From the NCBI RefSeq assembly GCF_000003815.2, contig NW_023365724.1, forward strand, positions 222,212 through 286,211: a stretch of DNA of 64,000 nt, read 5' to 3'. Of the stretch, positions 1 through 11,530 are shown piece by piece. The DNA is from Branchiostoma floridae. Lineage: Eukaryota > Chordata > Leptocardii > Amphioxiformes > Branchiostomatidae. The notes under the pieces are model-generated. The model searched no databases. It had not been told where the DNA came from and saw only the letters and a list, made by a program, of their open reading frames with translations. The position numbers and the translations under genes are program-made. Each line of letters begins with the position of its first letter. Position 1 is the stretch's first letter.

Positions 1-1004
1 GCCAGCAATCAGCGACCCAGTACAAAAGCAAAAGTGCCAAAAAAGGCCATAGAGAGCCTGCTATGGAGGCTAGTTGACTCCCTGTTTCTTTTGGAATTCC
101 GCTGCGAGAGGGAATAAGACAGGGTGGCGCAGGGCTGTCTCCAGGACCCGTCCCTCCGTCCCAGGAGGAACGGAAATTTACTTGCTGGGACGGGAAAAAT
201 TCCCCCGCTCCGTCCAAAGCAAGATGAATTTCGTGACATGAAACTGCATTTTAGTAAGCTTACTTAAGTTAGATATGGCATATTCAATTTCAAAAATAGG
301 CTTACGAATGCCAAATTTTGCATTTTTTCGTGGAGACGCCCTAACCATTCCAAGCTGTGCGGCAAATAAGTAGACGCAGGACGTGTCGCAAACGTCATGA
401 GACCTTGCGCCGACAACTACTAGAACTAGTGCGTGTCCATTCAATACGTTTCCGATTGTATGCAAGCTGTTATGATAATCGTCCTGTCACTTATATGTTA
501 GTAGACTCAGACAGCCCCAGACGTGCAGCCGTAATTAGTCTGTTATTGTTGTGCGACAAATATCAATGAGGTGTTGTCCTTTGTTCTGCGATTTGATGTA
601 CTAAGGGAGAGGGCCAATGGGTTCGTGGAAAACCGAGTTTCATAGTAGAGCGATGTCCTTCATGCCAAAATATGCAGTGTTCCTAAATATTCGCGACGCC
701 CAACCTGCATGCCAATGCCCGTTATACCCACAGACGGCGGAGTTTGCTTTACAAAGACTTTCTTGGAAGAGAGGGTCGTGCGACTCAATCCTACTGGATT
801 TGACTGTGCGGCCTCAAATTGAGGCCCGAAATAAAATTCACTTTAAAAGTTTGATTGAAAAAAACAAGGAGGTAGTCACAACACAATACTAGTAGTCTAT
901 AGAGAAAGGACCCCCGTGGCATATATTTTGGGAGCCGCTGCAAGTCTGCGGTTAGCCTGATTTAATCGCCCTTCTCAGGCCCGTCGTACAATGCCGCGCG
1001 GAGG
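1..1004. other. Intergenic/intronic sequence, no gene seen
   Basis: No reading frame here has convincing splice sites or recognisable protein similarity. Bases 53-73 carry a 21-bp motif beginning AGAGCCTG and ending GGAGGCTAG. It recurs downstream of copy A (20959-20979) and of copy B (38226-38246), so it is dispersed repeat sequence. Confidence 0.4.
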
Positions 1005-1131
1005 TACTCTCCAAGCAGAGGTTAGGCTCCGGCTGTTTTTTAACGTTTTTTTTAGTCGTTTTTATCGGGCTTTCTATTTTGTCATTTTTTCTTACTGTGT
1101 CCGGCCGAGCCTAACCTCTGCTTGGAGAGTA
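1005..1131. mobile_element. 127-bp MITE with 9-bp target-site duplication (Mutator-like)
   Basis: The ends are long terminal inverted repeats, starting TACTCTCCAAGCAGAGGTTA and ending with its reverse complement. The flanking 9-mers GCGCGGAGG (996-1004) and GCGCGGACG (1132-1140) match at 8 of 9 bases. A 9-bp duplication is typical of Mutator-like elements, so that class is inferred. The interior is T-rich and non-coding. Sister copies lie at 8380-8546, and as half elements near 5115-5146 and 11060-11126. Confidence 0.8.
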
Positions 1132-3012
1132 GCGCGGACGACGCTACAAGCTCCGGATAGCGGAGTATGCGTTACACAGACTAGTCGACTCTGTGGTAGG
1201 TTGTCTCACAAGACAACTGTGAGCTGTACATGCATGAAATTGTAAGAAGCTCTGAATACCTTGAATGCTGGTTTGGTCGCTGTGGTCCTACTTCTAGATC
1301 CTCCCTGACAAGGATGACGACCCTGAAAAACGTTCATATAGAAATGAAGTGAAATAGTATTCAGGCATAGCTTGCAGGTTGGTAACAGTGCTACAGAAAT
1401 CCAACGTTCAAAAGTTTTATGTGTCTTCTGAAAGTGTTCTTTCGTTTCCCGATAATCGTAACCAATAAAATCTAACACAATAATACCTTGAATGAATAAA
1501 TAAAATATAAGACAATAAAGGGGTGCCGGAATTCTGCATACAACGAATCTCATTTATTCGTTATGTGCATACTTAGAATACCCGGGGCACGAAAATCTGT
1601 CAAGTTGACACCGATGATGTATTCAAAAATCTGTCATGNNNNNNNNNNNNNNNNNNNNNNNNNNNNNNNNNNNNNNNNNNNNNNNNNNNNNNNNNNNNNN
1701 NNNNNNNNNNNNNNNNNNNNNNNNNNNNNNNNNNNNNNNNNNNNNNNNNNNNNNNNNNNNNNNNATTGTTGCATGCGCAAATAGTTTAAAAACAGAGTTT
1801 TGAGAAGGCACAACCTTGCGTAGTGAGTCACATCCTGAATAACCTTAACTTACTTTCCCGGCATTAGAAAACCTTAGTCAACATTGAAAATCGCGAACCA
1901 GCCCCCATAAAATAAAATCCAACCCTCCTCGTAGCCTGCGACGGAGGCTATGAGACACGCGCGTCGGGATGCCATGCCGGGCAACAAAACCATGAAATGT
2001 GTATTGGGCCGTGGGGGAGGGGTGCTTGTGAAAGTCCAGTAATAACCTTCTTGCTTTTCACCTTGCTTGTCGGTATTACCCACTTGTAACAGACATTTAG
2101 ACATTTGCTGAGTTCATTAGTATTCTGGCGGGTCAAACTTCCGCCCCTCAATATTCAACCAAAAACCAACTTGAAGCCAGGCAGACAATCTCCATAATAC
2201 CGATATCAACCAAAAATTACACTGTGAAAGTGAACTATACAAATATTGAAGTTCTCCATAACCTAATTATCTTTGTAAGTGTTTGAATCGATTTTTTTCG
2301 ACAAACAAGGACTCAGTACAATGGAAACTCAACACGGTGTCGGAATGCGGCGTTGATATACTGTATAAACAAAGCCGACCGACCAAAGAACAACACTTTC
2401 AATCTAATAGAATACATGCATTGATAGGCGCCGCACTCCAGGTTAAAGCCTAGATGACAATCAACTCATGTAATGTTGCATAGAAAACAATTCATATGAT
2501 TAGTTACAGAAATCGGGCACACTCCGTTAAAATTGAATATGTTGCTTCAGCAGTGACTTTAATCTTACACGCTATCTGTACATAGAGGTAAAGTAGTTTG
2601 TTGAGTTTCGTGTATACGGCACGATTGTGTTGCATCTTATTTCGCGTCATTATTGACTTTCCCGCAAGTACATACCGAAATGTGGCAAGGGCTCTGGTTA
2701 TTTTTACTTGACAATTCACATAACTGAATCATCAGACACTTCTCAGCCCTCCATTGTTAACGATAATTGTTCAACACGGGGAGTGTGCAACAGTGGGGCG
2801 CGTGGACTCTTCGCGTGCCCTATCGTGCGCACAGGTTTGCATTGTAGGGGCACGCGGGAACAGGCAGTCCGTGGAAACCCGTGCCCACGGTGAGAACACG
2901 CCAGGTTTCACCATCGTGCACAATTTTGGGAACTCGTGGAAATTTGCCTTTTCATGCAGTGTTGACCGCCTTATGTTCCGAAGGGAAGTCCCAGGAAACC
3001 CAATGTAAATGG
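1132..3012. other. No gene seen; contains an assembly gap
   Basis: No supported exons. Several short frames lie at 1206-1553 and 1874-2151 on the minus strand, but none has similarity or splice context that I recognise. The gap at 1639-1764 interrupts the stretch. Confidence 0.35.
1639..1764. other. Assembly gap (126 N)
   Basis: Run of N. Confidence 0.99.
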
Positions 3013-3085
3013 TAATCTCCAAGCAGATCCTACGGTGCAAAACTGGCCAGGAAGTATAGCCGGCCAAAGGGTGTGCATTTGCCAA
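3013..3085. mobile_element. Half copy of the TAATCTCCAAGCAGATCC MITE subfamily
   Basis: Begins TAATCTCCAAGCAGATCC and continues through a CCTACGGTG motif into GTATAGCCGGCCAAAGGG, matching the left half of the complete element at 11358-11521. No right inverted repeat follows. Confidence 0.55.
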
Positions 3086-3687
3086 CCATCGCTATACCTC
3101 CCCGCTGCCTTGTTGTGTTGGAACATGCATTTAATACAGGAACCATTCACATTGAGTTTCCTGGGGGTTTCGGAACATAGGGATTGAACCACTTCGCCAG
3201 GAAATAACTCAGTTCAAACCCTATTTCTGTCCCCCTTGGACATTCAATGATCGGGAATGACACTATTGTGTTCATTATACATGTATTTTCCCACTGAATT
3301 ATTCATCTATCAACTCATAATTTCTTTCAGATGGATGCCAGACTGTTTTCAGGGCCTACACAGGCCTGCTTCTTGGCTCCAGGGCCAACATGCCCCATAA
3401 GAAAATCTTAACCCCCTGCGGTAACCCCCCGCCGGTCTGGTATCGCCCGTCCATTAGACGAGGGCTGAAAAGCTCAGCGCGCGGCTAGTGTGTCAACTCT
3501 CGGAGTGGGACAAACCATTTTCTCATTTGTTTCTCAAGAAACCATAGCCTGGCGTCCACCCTTATTATTGCGTATTAATTGCCCTCTTTGTGCTTAGATA
3601 AATACTGTTGGTGACAGGAGACAACTCGGGAGCTATATAACACGGCTAGCCAGGATACCAGGCCCCCACCCGATCTCAGTAATATCG

Positions 3688-3840
3688 TAATCTCCAAGCA
3701 GATCCTACGGTGGCATAATATAGTATCAAAACTGACCAGTGAGTTTAGCCTGCAAAAAGGGCGTGCATTTGCCACGCAGGTACACCCTTTGGCAGACTTA
3801 ACACCTTGGCCAGTTTTGATGCTACCTTATGTCATCGTAT
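3688..3840. mobile_element. Decayed copy of the same MITE subfamily
   Basis: The left end TAATCTCCAAGCAGATCC starts at 3688. An inner inverted repeat is visible (ATCAAAACTGACCAG against its near complement CTTGGCCAGTTTTGAT). The outermost right repeat is lost, so the right boundary is approximate. Confidence 0.55.
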
Positions 3841-5114
3841 ATATATCGAAATATCACACATCCAAATTAGGGTTTTCTCACTCCATCTTCTCGAATTATA
3901 TTTCATTCACATTACAACGAAAATTAACAGTAAACAGCAAACGCACCTTTTTTGCCGGCCGTGAATATTTTGAACGAAGTCTTCGGCATTCCTGTGACAT
4001 CCGATATTTTTTTCATAAATTTTGTCGAGTCTAGTTCAGTAGCCTTGATTTGAATTTGAAACGCCCGTCTCCTGGTTGGAAGTACATCGATCATGTGCTT
4101 GAAGTTTTAGCATGGTGGCAAGGGGAACTTCAACTGGTAGAGTCAAGTAGAAAAGTATGACAGTACAACGGAAGATAAAACGCCAGGCAGACAGCAACAA
4201 CTCCCAAAACATGTCCATTAGGTGAATGATGGTCCGTGTGAGGTAGTAAACAGTGTAGAATGCTACGACAATGCGCTTATCTCCGGCTCCGTACAAGAAA
4301 AGTCCACGGGGTAGTCCTGTGTTCGGATAATCCGGCGGGTCATGATGGCCTCCTGAAGTGAAGTGTAGAACGACGCAGACGGTGGTACTGGGAGGAAAGT
4401 TGTAACGTTCACCCCGTTTGCAGTGACGTGATTATGTTCTTTAACTTAGCTTGATAAGAGCACTAGCAAACACAAATAGGTAGAACGACAGAGAATACAT
4501 CGCGCGTGAATCAATCTAATGAATCTCTGGCTGTCAAAATCAACTCGCCTGCGNNNNNNNNNNNNNNNNNNNNNNNNNNNNNNNNNNNNNNNNNNNNNNN
4601 NNNNNNNNNNNNNNNNNNNNNNNNNNNNNNNNNNNNNNNNNNNNNNNNNNNNNCCCTCATGTATATCGTGCACGGTAAATGAAGGGGCCTCTTGTAGAAT
4701 ACCGTGGGGACATTTTGGTATTAGAGCCGAGGAACTAGTCTGTATAGGCCCCGGCCCTATCCGGCATCCAGGCTTGGCCAGCTTGCACGTAATTACCTGC
4801 TGATAGTAGCAAAAACTCGAAGAAAAACAATACATCCGCCGAACATTTCATTATTTCCGTATTGTAACATGTGAAACAACACAGAGGCCCATTTATTAGC
4901 ATTTGAACTTGGAGGTTTTCGAAATACTATCCGCCACTAGAGTTCTATCACCAAAATGAAAACAGTGCAGTGGATGTCACTTAACTTGAAGACAGTGGGA
5001 AAAAATCCGGACTTGATGTACAAAATGGAGGTAGTCCCACTCCTAACTGAGTCATCTCAGACAAGGACAAGAAATAGCAATACCTTCAAGTAGCAAAGAC
5101 ATCAAAAAACAACC
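3841..5114. other. No gene seen; repeat fragments and gap
   Basis: No supported exon. Around 4675-4785 there is sequence related to the CCTGGAT-type repeat at about 8196-8326, including TCCAGGCT. Confidence 0.35.
4554..4653. other. Assembly gap (100 N)
   Basis: Run of N, 100 bases, the conventional length for a gap of unknown size. Confidence 0.99.
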
Positions 5115-6172
5115 GAAGCCTAATCTCTGCTTGGAGAGTATTCTTTGATGCAAATTATCATGTCTGCCGTATAGGGCAGTTCTTTTTGGCTAGTTTTCCG
5201 CGAGTGAAGAGCGGAAAGGGTTTTTTTTTTACAACAAAAGAACAAAAAGAACCGATGAAGGATTTATAGCCGTATAGAATGTCGCTGTAGTAATAACAGC
5301 TTCTCGGAAACTCGTGTATGACGGATATCGCCCTCGTGTTAATTAGCCGTGTCTCCGCACAATGCAGTCTGGCACAATGATATCACCAGCCGGTACACAA
5401 GGACCCGACGGACCGATGGGAGAGATAAGGCCATGACTCACTGCAAGCGGAGCTGCGTTTGCGGTCCACGTATCCAGATGCGTGCTGCCTAGTGCTCGTC
5501 AATACATACCAGACAGTTTTCGTTCGAAGTTTCATACCCTTTGGTCAGAGTGCACCAACTTCGATGGCGAAGCCGCGCCTACACAGCCGCCACGCCATGC
5601 CGAGAGTTCTATGCAGTTTTCTTTTCCTTCCGCGAGAGAAAGTAGTCCGTTCCATGACTCCGGGTGTCAACACCCGTCACAAGAAAGCTTGTCGCTGGAG
5701 TATACAGCTGCGTATCTTCTTAATTTCTTGTCATTCACAATATTTTAGCCTCCTTTTTAGCTCATATAGATTTTTGAACCGATTGTGTATCGTTTTCCAG
5801 TCACAAATACGACCCCAAATCAGGTGACTTTCGTGTAAATTCCCCTGTTGTTTTGAACCTGTTGTAGATGTCAAACCAACAGGAAATCTCCTGCGTATGA
5901 AAGAGCAAACCTTCTAGTTTCTGAAAGTATAAGATTTATCACAGATTTTTGAGACGTAATGCATTTGCCCCGATATTCCGTGAAGTCATGACATAATTTT
6001 GGTTCCAGAATAGAACGCACCGGGTTTGACGATTTAGCAATTATCCAACCGGGACAGATCCTCTCTCCGTAAATCTTAAAGTTAATGACCGGAATTTCTT
6101 TACGGTGGTCCCTAGTTTATGAATTCCCTATGAAGATCCTTCTATAGGTCACCTAAATAAATCTAACTTCAA
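5115..6172. other. No gene seen; half MITE at its left edge
   Basis: The first 32 bases contain CCTAATCTCTGCTTGGAGAG, the right end of the 9-bp-TSD MITE. The frame at 5459-5827 has no recognisable similarity. Around 5630-5660 a segment (CCGCGAGAGAAAGTAGTCC) also occurs upstream of copies B (about 22999) and C (about 46985), so it is a dispersed repeat. Confidence 0.35.
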
Positions 6173-6660
6173 NNNNNNNNNNNNNNNNNNNNNNNNNNNN
6201 NNNNNNNNNNNNNNNNNNNNNNNNNNNNNNNNNNNNNNNNNNNNNNNNNNNNNNNNNNNNNNNNNNNNNNNNNNNNNNNNNNNNNNNNNNNNNNNNNNNN
6301 NNNNNNNNNNNNNNNNNNNNNNNNNNNNNNNNNNNNNNNNNNNNNNNNNNNNNNNNNNNNNNNNNNNNNNNNNNNNNNNNNNNNNNNNNNNNNNNNNNNN
6401 NNNNNNNNNNNNNNNNNNNNNNNNNNNNNNNNNNNNNNNNNNNNNNNNNNNNNNNNNNNNNNNNNNNNNNNNNNNNNNNNNNNNNNNNNNNNNNNNNNNN
6501 NNNNNNNNNNNNNNNNNNNNNNNNNNNNNNNNNNNNNNNNNNNNNNNNNNNNNNNNNNNNNNNNNNNNNNNNNNNNNNNNNNNNNNNNNNNNNNNNNNNN
6601 NNNNNNNNNNNNNNNNNNNNNNNNNNNNNNNNNNNNNNNNNNNNNNNNNNNNNNNNNNNN
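6173..6660. other. Assembly gap (488 N)
   Basis: Run of N. Confidence 0.99.
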
Positions 6661-7228
6661 ACGTGCTGAGCTCCTAAGGTAGATGTATTTGCTAATTCAC
6701 TCCGTCTTCACGTGTAGTTTTTCTTTAGGCATCCTTTGAAAACACTGGAGAGATATATTGGTGCCTATTCTTGTGTTAAAAGTCGATTGCACTCGAATCA
6801 ACCAAACCAACGACTTGCAACATTTGTATTTGAAACAGTCAAAAAGGTAACCTCAGTAAAAATGGAATTACAAACCTTCCCAGATTTCAAACCAACAAGA
6901 TTTTCACAAGAGGTATAGTAGAAGATTCAACAATTCTGGCGCACTAGTCATTGACAAAAGAATCGAAGGCGTAATGCATTTGCCCCGATATTCAAATTCG
7001 TCGAAAATTTAGCTCATAATGGCACCACCATTTTACCAATTTCACTGTGTAACAAATATGATCAGGAAACTAGACATAATAGTTATAAAACCCCACAAAA
7101 ATGGATCATATCGAGATTACATGATATTCCTTTATGACACATATAACGCAATCTTGGTAGAAAGGCCGGGAATCAGGTCTAAAGCAGCTGTAAAACTCGG
7201 ATGAAATTCCATCCACCTGACGCGCTAG

Positions 7229-7892
7229 AAGCGTTTCCTTAGCAACGTGTTGCTAAGGACCGCGGAGCGATTCGAACTGCATAGAAAACCTGTTCGAAAA
7301 CTGTTCGATTTAGGTCATGGCGTGCCGGCTGTACACAACTGCACAGATCAACATTGGTGGTTTGAAGTTGAAGATGGCGAGGTTTACGCTAACATTGCTG
7401 GCATTGTCATTGACTATCGTATAGTTGTTGTGCAAGTAGACAAGTGGACCAAAGACGATACAGTCGCAATACAAGTAAGTATGCGTTTTTAAGCTATTTT
7501 TTTTCAAATCGTGCTTCGTAATTACTTGTATGTATTTGTTGTAAGAATGTCTTTCTGTATGTGATGTAAAATTATTCTGTAGAAAAAGCCATCCTTACGA
7601 TGGGTTCTATTACGTAGAGTTAGTTGGTGAACTCCAGTTAACCTCTGGAGTAGATATTGACGAAGTGTTATTTTTACAGGCTGGAAAACGCCATCATGAC
7701 CAGGATGCGGACGTGTACTTCGTCAAAGTCAAGAGATCCCTTGTGGATGAGAACCTTTTCTGCCACAAGTTTCGTGGATGTGTGACGGCTGATCAGTTTT
7801 GTGACAAGTAATATGATCTGGACGCGTTTGGACCATTCAGCAAGATACACCCGCGAAAAGGAAAAACACTGGAGCTCACGATCGTCGTGAAG
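7229..7892 (+). pseudogene. Two-exon gene relic with an in-frame stop
   Basis: A frame open from 7229 runs to a good donor after 7474 (CAA|gtaagt). After a T-rich acceptor (tttttacag), a 213-nt block at 7680-7892 ends in another good donor (AAG|gtaagc). The junction is phase 0 on both sides. The joined frame reads through VDKWTKDDTVAIQ and AGKRHHDQDADVYFVKVK, then meets TAA at 7809-7811, after which the same frame stays open for 27 codons to the donor. Intact splice sites around a broken exon suggest a decayed gene or an assembly error. I do not recognise the protein. The 5' end is unknown; the first block begins near a perfect 10-bp inverted repeat (CCTTAGCAAC at about 7237). Confidence 0.35.
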
Positions 7893-8195
7893 GTAAGCTG
7901 CCATATATCAACCATTAAAGGCAACCTTAGCAATATTATGTAAGTCATGTTGTATTAAAACGCATTACATGCATTAAACGCATCTACATCAATATTTCGT
8001 AAATTGAGCCATTAAAGACGGCGCAGAATAGCCTGGGTACCATCCGTATTCTACCGGGGCTCCTTACACTCGCTACCCCTAAAAAATTAGCCTGGATATA
8101 CCACACCCCAGCCCGATCTCAAAAAATATTTGATTGGACATAAAGAAAACTTAACAAAATGGAAAGCTCGACAAAACGCCTAAACACTCAAAAAA
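7893..8195. other. No gene seen
   Basis: Low-complexity and repeat fragments only. A CCTGGATA motif near 8090 belongs to the repeat family that follows. Confidence 0.3.
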
Positions 8196-8326
8196 CAGCC
8201 TGGATACCAGACCCAGGCCCGACTTCAGTATGAGGGTGTAGCTCGGGGCCGGCTGTAGAATTTCCGTGTGGGCATGTTGGCCCTAGAGCTCAGGAGTTGG
8301 GGTGTACAGTAATCCAGGCTAGCCAA
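8196..8326. mobile_element. Short CCTGGAT-ended repeat element
   Basis: Starts AGCCTGGATACCAGACCCAG and ends TAATCCAGGCTAGCC, i.e. short imperfect inverted ends. Related pieces occur near 3645, 4675-4785 and 8090. Family not identified; boundaries approximate. Confidence 0.4.
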
Positions 8327-8379
8327 AAACAGCTGGGGCCGAACATCTGCTTGAAGAATACTCAAGCGTAGCCATTTCT

Positions 8380-8546
8380 TGCCCTCCAAGCAGAGGTTAG
8401 GCTCCGACTGTTTTTTAAACGTTTTTTTAGTCTTTTTTATCGGGCTTTCTATTTTGTATGGTATCTTCTTTGTCAAAGCCTAACAACCCCAATAAAAACG
8501 ACTACAAAAACAAAACAGCCGGAACCTAACCTCTGCTTTGAGAGTA
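8380..8546. mobile_element. 167-bp MITE with 9-bp target-site duplication
   Basis: Same family as 1005-1131. The left end carries CTCCAAGCAGAGGTTAGGCT and the right end AACCTCTGCTTTGAGAGTA. Flanking 9-mers GCCATTTCT (8371-8379) and GCTATTTCT (8547-8555) match at 8 of 9 bases. It differs from the 1-kb copy by extra internal sequence containing CCCCAATAAAAACGACTA. Confidence 0.8.
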
Positions 8547-8555
8547 GCTATTTCT

Positions 8556-10449
8556 GGGATCGATGATCCTGCTGATATGGCTACACCACAGGCGTTCAAA
8601 CAGAGGGTGCCATTCAGCTTGCCAGGCCAAAATACGGACAGATAATTCACCCCGGTAAATTAACTCAGGCTACATCAGATGACCTACCCTAGCATAAAAC
8701 AGCTGCCTACCCTAGCCTTTCTTTGTCATCTGCTGCCGCTGGCAAGGGACATAACTTTCGATCCGACATCTGAGTGATTAGAATATTGTAGAATCAAGGA
8801 AAAAGAGCATGATTAAAAGTCATTCATCGCTCATCGGTCAGTTAGACTGTGCTTACTAGGAACATTGACCCCTCACCCTTAGGGTACATTTAAACTTGTG
8901 CGGGAAAAACGTTGTTTTTAAACTTTGATCCACCGTTGTGAATTCGAAGACTTGTTATCTGACAAAATAAGTCGTACGCAAGCAAGACAAAAATAGAAGA
9001 AAAAAATGTATATATGTAGGAAGGGCGAAATTACCAAATTGTTTTACATCACTTTGTTTCTAGTTTTGATGTGTTGTTTTCGTTAGGGCGAGGTAACTGT
9101 TTTCAAATCGCCTGTCACTGTTCATAGTGTGAAGCCTGCAAATTTACATAATGATTGTATAGAAAACTGTGTCTAAATCACCGTGTAAGTGTTACATTTG
9201 GAGAGATGGATGTAAAATACCCCCTTTGACTAGTAAGTTGGTTCGCACCAATATCCATGCATATTTGATAACCTTTGATGTTTAAGGGAAAAAGTTGTTT
9301 TTTTTCAGTTTATAGAATATCACTTGTGATGCTTATGGAATTGGATACATAGTGCGTCTGGTACATAGTAGGGACGGGCTTGCTAGTAGGGGAGTGGTGA
9401 GAGATCAGTTTTGTGACTCTGTGAGTCATGTGTCATGGCAGAGAGCGGACACGTGTCTGTGGCTCTCCAGCAAGCATGCAGTCTATATGTGTGCGGGAGA
9501 TGGGCCGTGTCTACACTCCTTTTTCCTCCATCATACATTTTTGTAGACTCTCGGTAGCAATTCCTAATAGCAAATTGGGGACCTTTCCCCTCTTACAAAT
9601 ATGTAACTCATATATATGGACTTGAATATGGGCATAACTGTGAACAAACCTTAAAGACTTTACAGGTACAGAGACAGATACCCATACATAGATGACTGAG
9701 AAGAAGCTAAGTGATTTTTCATAAGGCAAGCCCTTGAGGAAACGCAAGCTGTGCAAAGCTATTGACCCTTAAAAAGGTCATCCTCCTGATAGCCGCAAGT
9801 GGTCCTGGTCCTCACCCCTGTTGTGTAGATCTTATCTACGTATCTATGTATAAAGAGGCTGCGTGGTTAATACAGGACACGGTTTTATCTGTCATACCGG
9901 ATAAGGGGTTATATTGCCGTCCAGGTGATAGGGAAATATGGGCACTAAAGTATAAGATGTTAACAGAAGACCAACGTAAAATGGCGTCGCCAAAACAGGT
10001 TTTGTGACCGACGTCGGACACAATTTCACAATAAAGGCCAGTAAGACCCAGTAAGGGTAGGGTCCCTAAGCTAACGAAAGTGGCAAAGTGACATTTAGGA
10101 AGGTACACCAAATGTTTGAAGCCTTGCGACCCCTTGAATACAGACTGTTGATCACTTTTTATGGACCATTCTTTTATCTAAAATAGCTACTTTTGTACAT
10201 GGGCAAATTACTAAAGAATGAACCACAATTAATTATGGAAACGTGTTGGCCGGCAGTTGTGATGACGTTTGTACACAATCTACTCAAAAAGTCATCCTAA
10301 AACATTACCTGTTCCCATGGTCGAACTCACGTCGTCCCTTACCAGCGCACACTTAGAAGGGTCCTCAGAGGAATTCAAGAACTCGTTTGCTACAATGTTC
10401 CCCCTTTAAAAAGCTTCAAGTAGTGGTAAATTTGACCAAACAAATTTGA
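8556..10449. other. No gene seen
   Basis: About 1.9 kb without supported exons. Open frames at 9352-9625 and 9762-10007 lack splice context and recognisable similarity. Confidence 0.35.
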
Positions 10450-10450
10450 T

Positions 10451-10837
10451 TCAAGGTAAATAATTTATTCTCTGAGGAACTATAACACTCTCTTCTGGAG
10501 TGGAATGGTCGACGTCNNNNNNNNNNNNNNNNNNNNNNNNNNNNNNNNNNNNNNNNNNNNNNNNNNNNNNNNNNNNNNNNNNNNNNNNNNNNNNNNNNNN
10601 NNNNNNNNNNNNNNNNNNNNNNNNNNNNNNNNNNNNNNNNNNNNNNNNNNNNNNNNNNNNNNNNNNNNNNNNNNNNNNNNNNNNNNNNNNNNNNNNNNNN
10701 CCGATCCAAGTCAACACCGACGGCTCCAAATCCATCAACAGTGACGTCGACAGCGGGGACGATTTGAGCGTCAAAAGAGGTATTTTCCGCACACCTGACA
10801 ATATCTTTATACTAGAGAGTGGCATTATATACTTCAA
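10451..10837 (-). CDS. Doubtful terminal exon, interrupted by a gap
   Basis: On the minus strand a possible acceptor (tattgtcag) near 10800 precedes a frame reading TSFDAQIVPAVDVTVDG. Beyond the gap, another stretch reads DVDHSTPEESVIVPQRI before a stop near 10451. The 184-N gap hides whether the two pieces share a frame. The valine/aspartate-rich part could be extracellular, but no family is recognised. Treat as a weak candidate. Confidence 0.2.
   Translation of the reverse strand: MKYIMPLSSIKILSGVRKIPLLTLKSSPLSTSLLMDLEPSVLTWIXXXXXXXXXXXXXXXXXXXXXXXXXXXXXXXXXXXXXXXXXXXXXXXXXXXXXXXXXXXXXXDVDHSTPEESVIVPQRINYLP
10517..10700. other. Assembly gap (184 N)
   Basis: Run of N. Confidence 0.99.
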
Positions 10838-10934
10838 TCGTGGCTTTCATTTTCATCCCCATCAATAGTTTGGATGAATTTTTGTTTCTATGACACAGGG
10901 TCAAATACCCCATTACCACATCCCGCACTGACAC

Positions 10935-11126
10935 CTTTCAATCAATCAGTCAAGCTTTATTTTTGTACACATGTACAATTGACTAGAATGACTGGCTGAC
11001 AATTGTTAACCATAAACCCATATTGATTTTTAATCAAAACAAGATACTCAATACGAAATAGAGAGCCCCATAAAAACGACTAAAAAAAGTTTAAGAAAAT
11101 GAGCCTAACCTCTGCTTAGAGAGTAG
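10935..11126 (-). mobile_element. LINE-like 3' tail and half MITE
   Basis: Read on the minus strand, 10935-10985 gives ACAAAAATAAAGCTTGACTG followed by a TTGA-rich tail, the usual look of a CR1/L2-type LINE 3' end. At 11060-11126 the right half of the 9-bp-TSD MITE follows (CCTAACCTCTGCTTAGAGAG). Both are fragments. Confidence 0.4.
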
Positions 11127-11357
11127 TGAAGTGCGGAAACCTTGGTGTTGGTGCGTGCCGTCACGCCTGTCATGCCAGAACGATAGACAGCGCTAATTTC
11201 CAAGCCGATCTTATGGTGGTTTCAGATAGTATCACAAGCTTGGGGAAGAAGTTTAGTCGGAAGAGTCATTGGCCACCGCGAAGTTCAAGTTCTGTCTACA
11301 TTTTTATACGCCGATTTCTGTCCGTCTAAAGTGACAAGCGCAAGCGTGGGTAAGATT

Positions 11358-11521
11358 TAGTCTCCAAGCAGACCCTACGGTGCCTAAAGAGATAGTATCA
11401 AAGCTGGCAAAGGAGTATAGCCGGCCAAAGGGAGTCAAACGGGCACCTGGTGCCGTTATACTAAGTCCCTTGCCAGCTTTGATTCTATTTCTAAGGCACC
11501 GTAGGGTCTGATTGGAGACTA
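11358..11521. mobile_element. 164-bp MITE with perfect 9-bp target-site duplication
   Basis: The left end is TAGTCTCCAAGCAGACCCTA and the right end its near-perfect reverse complement. The inverted repeats extend for roughly 60 bp, so most of the element folds back on itself. GGTAAGATT flanks it on both sides (11349-11357 and 11522-11530). It shares a TCTCCAAGCAGA terminus with the 1-kb and 8.4-kb elements but differs inside, so these are two subfamilies probably moved by one Mutator-like transposase (inference). A diverged piece lies at about 11191-11275. Confidence 0.85.
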
Positions 11522-11530
11522 GGTAAGATT

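Noticed and set aside
10416-10868. Long frames crossing runs of N
   Set aside because: Much of their length is unknown sequence, so the open frame is not evidence.
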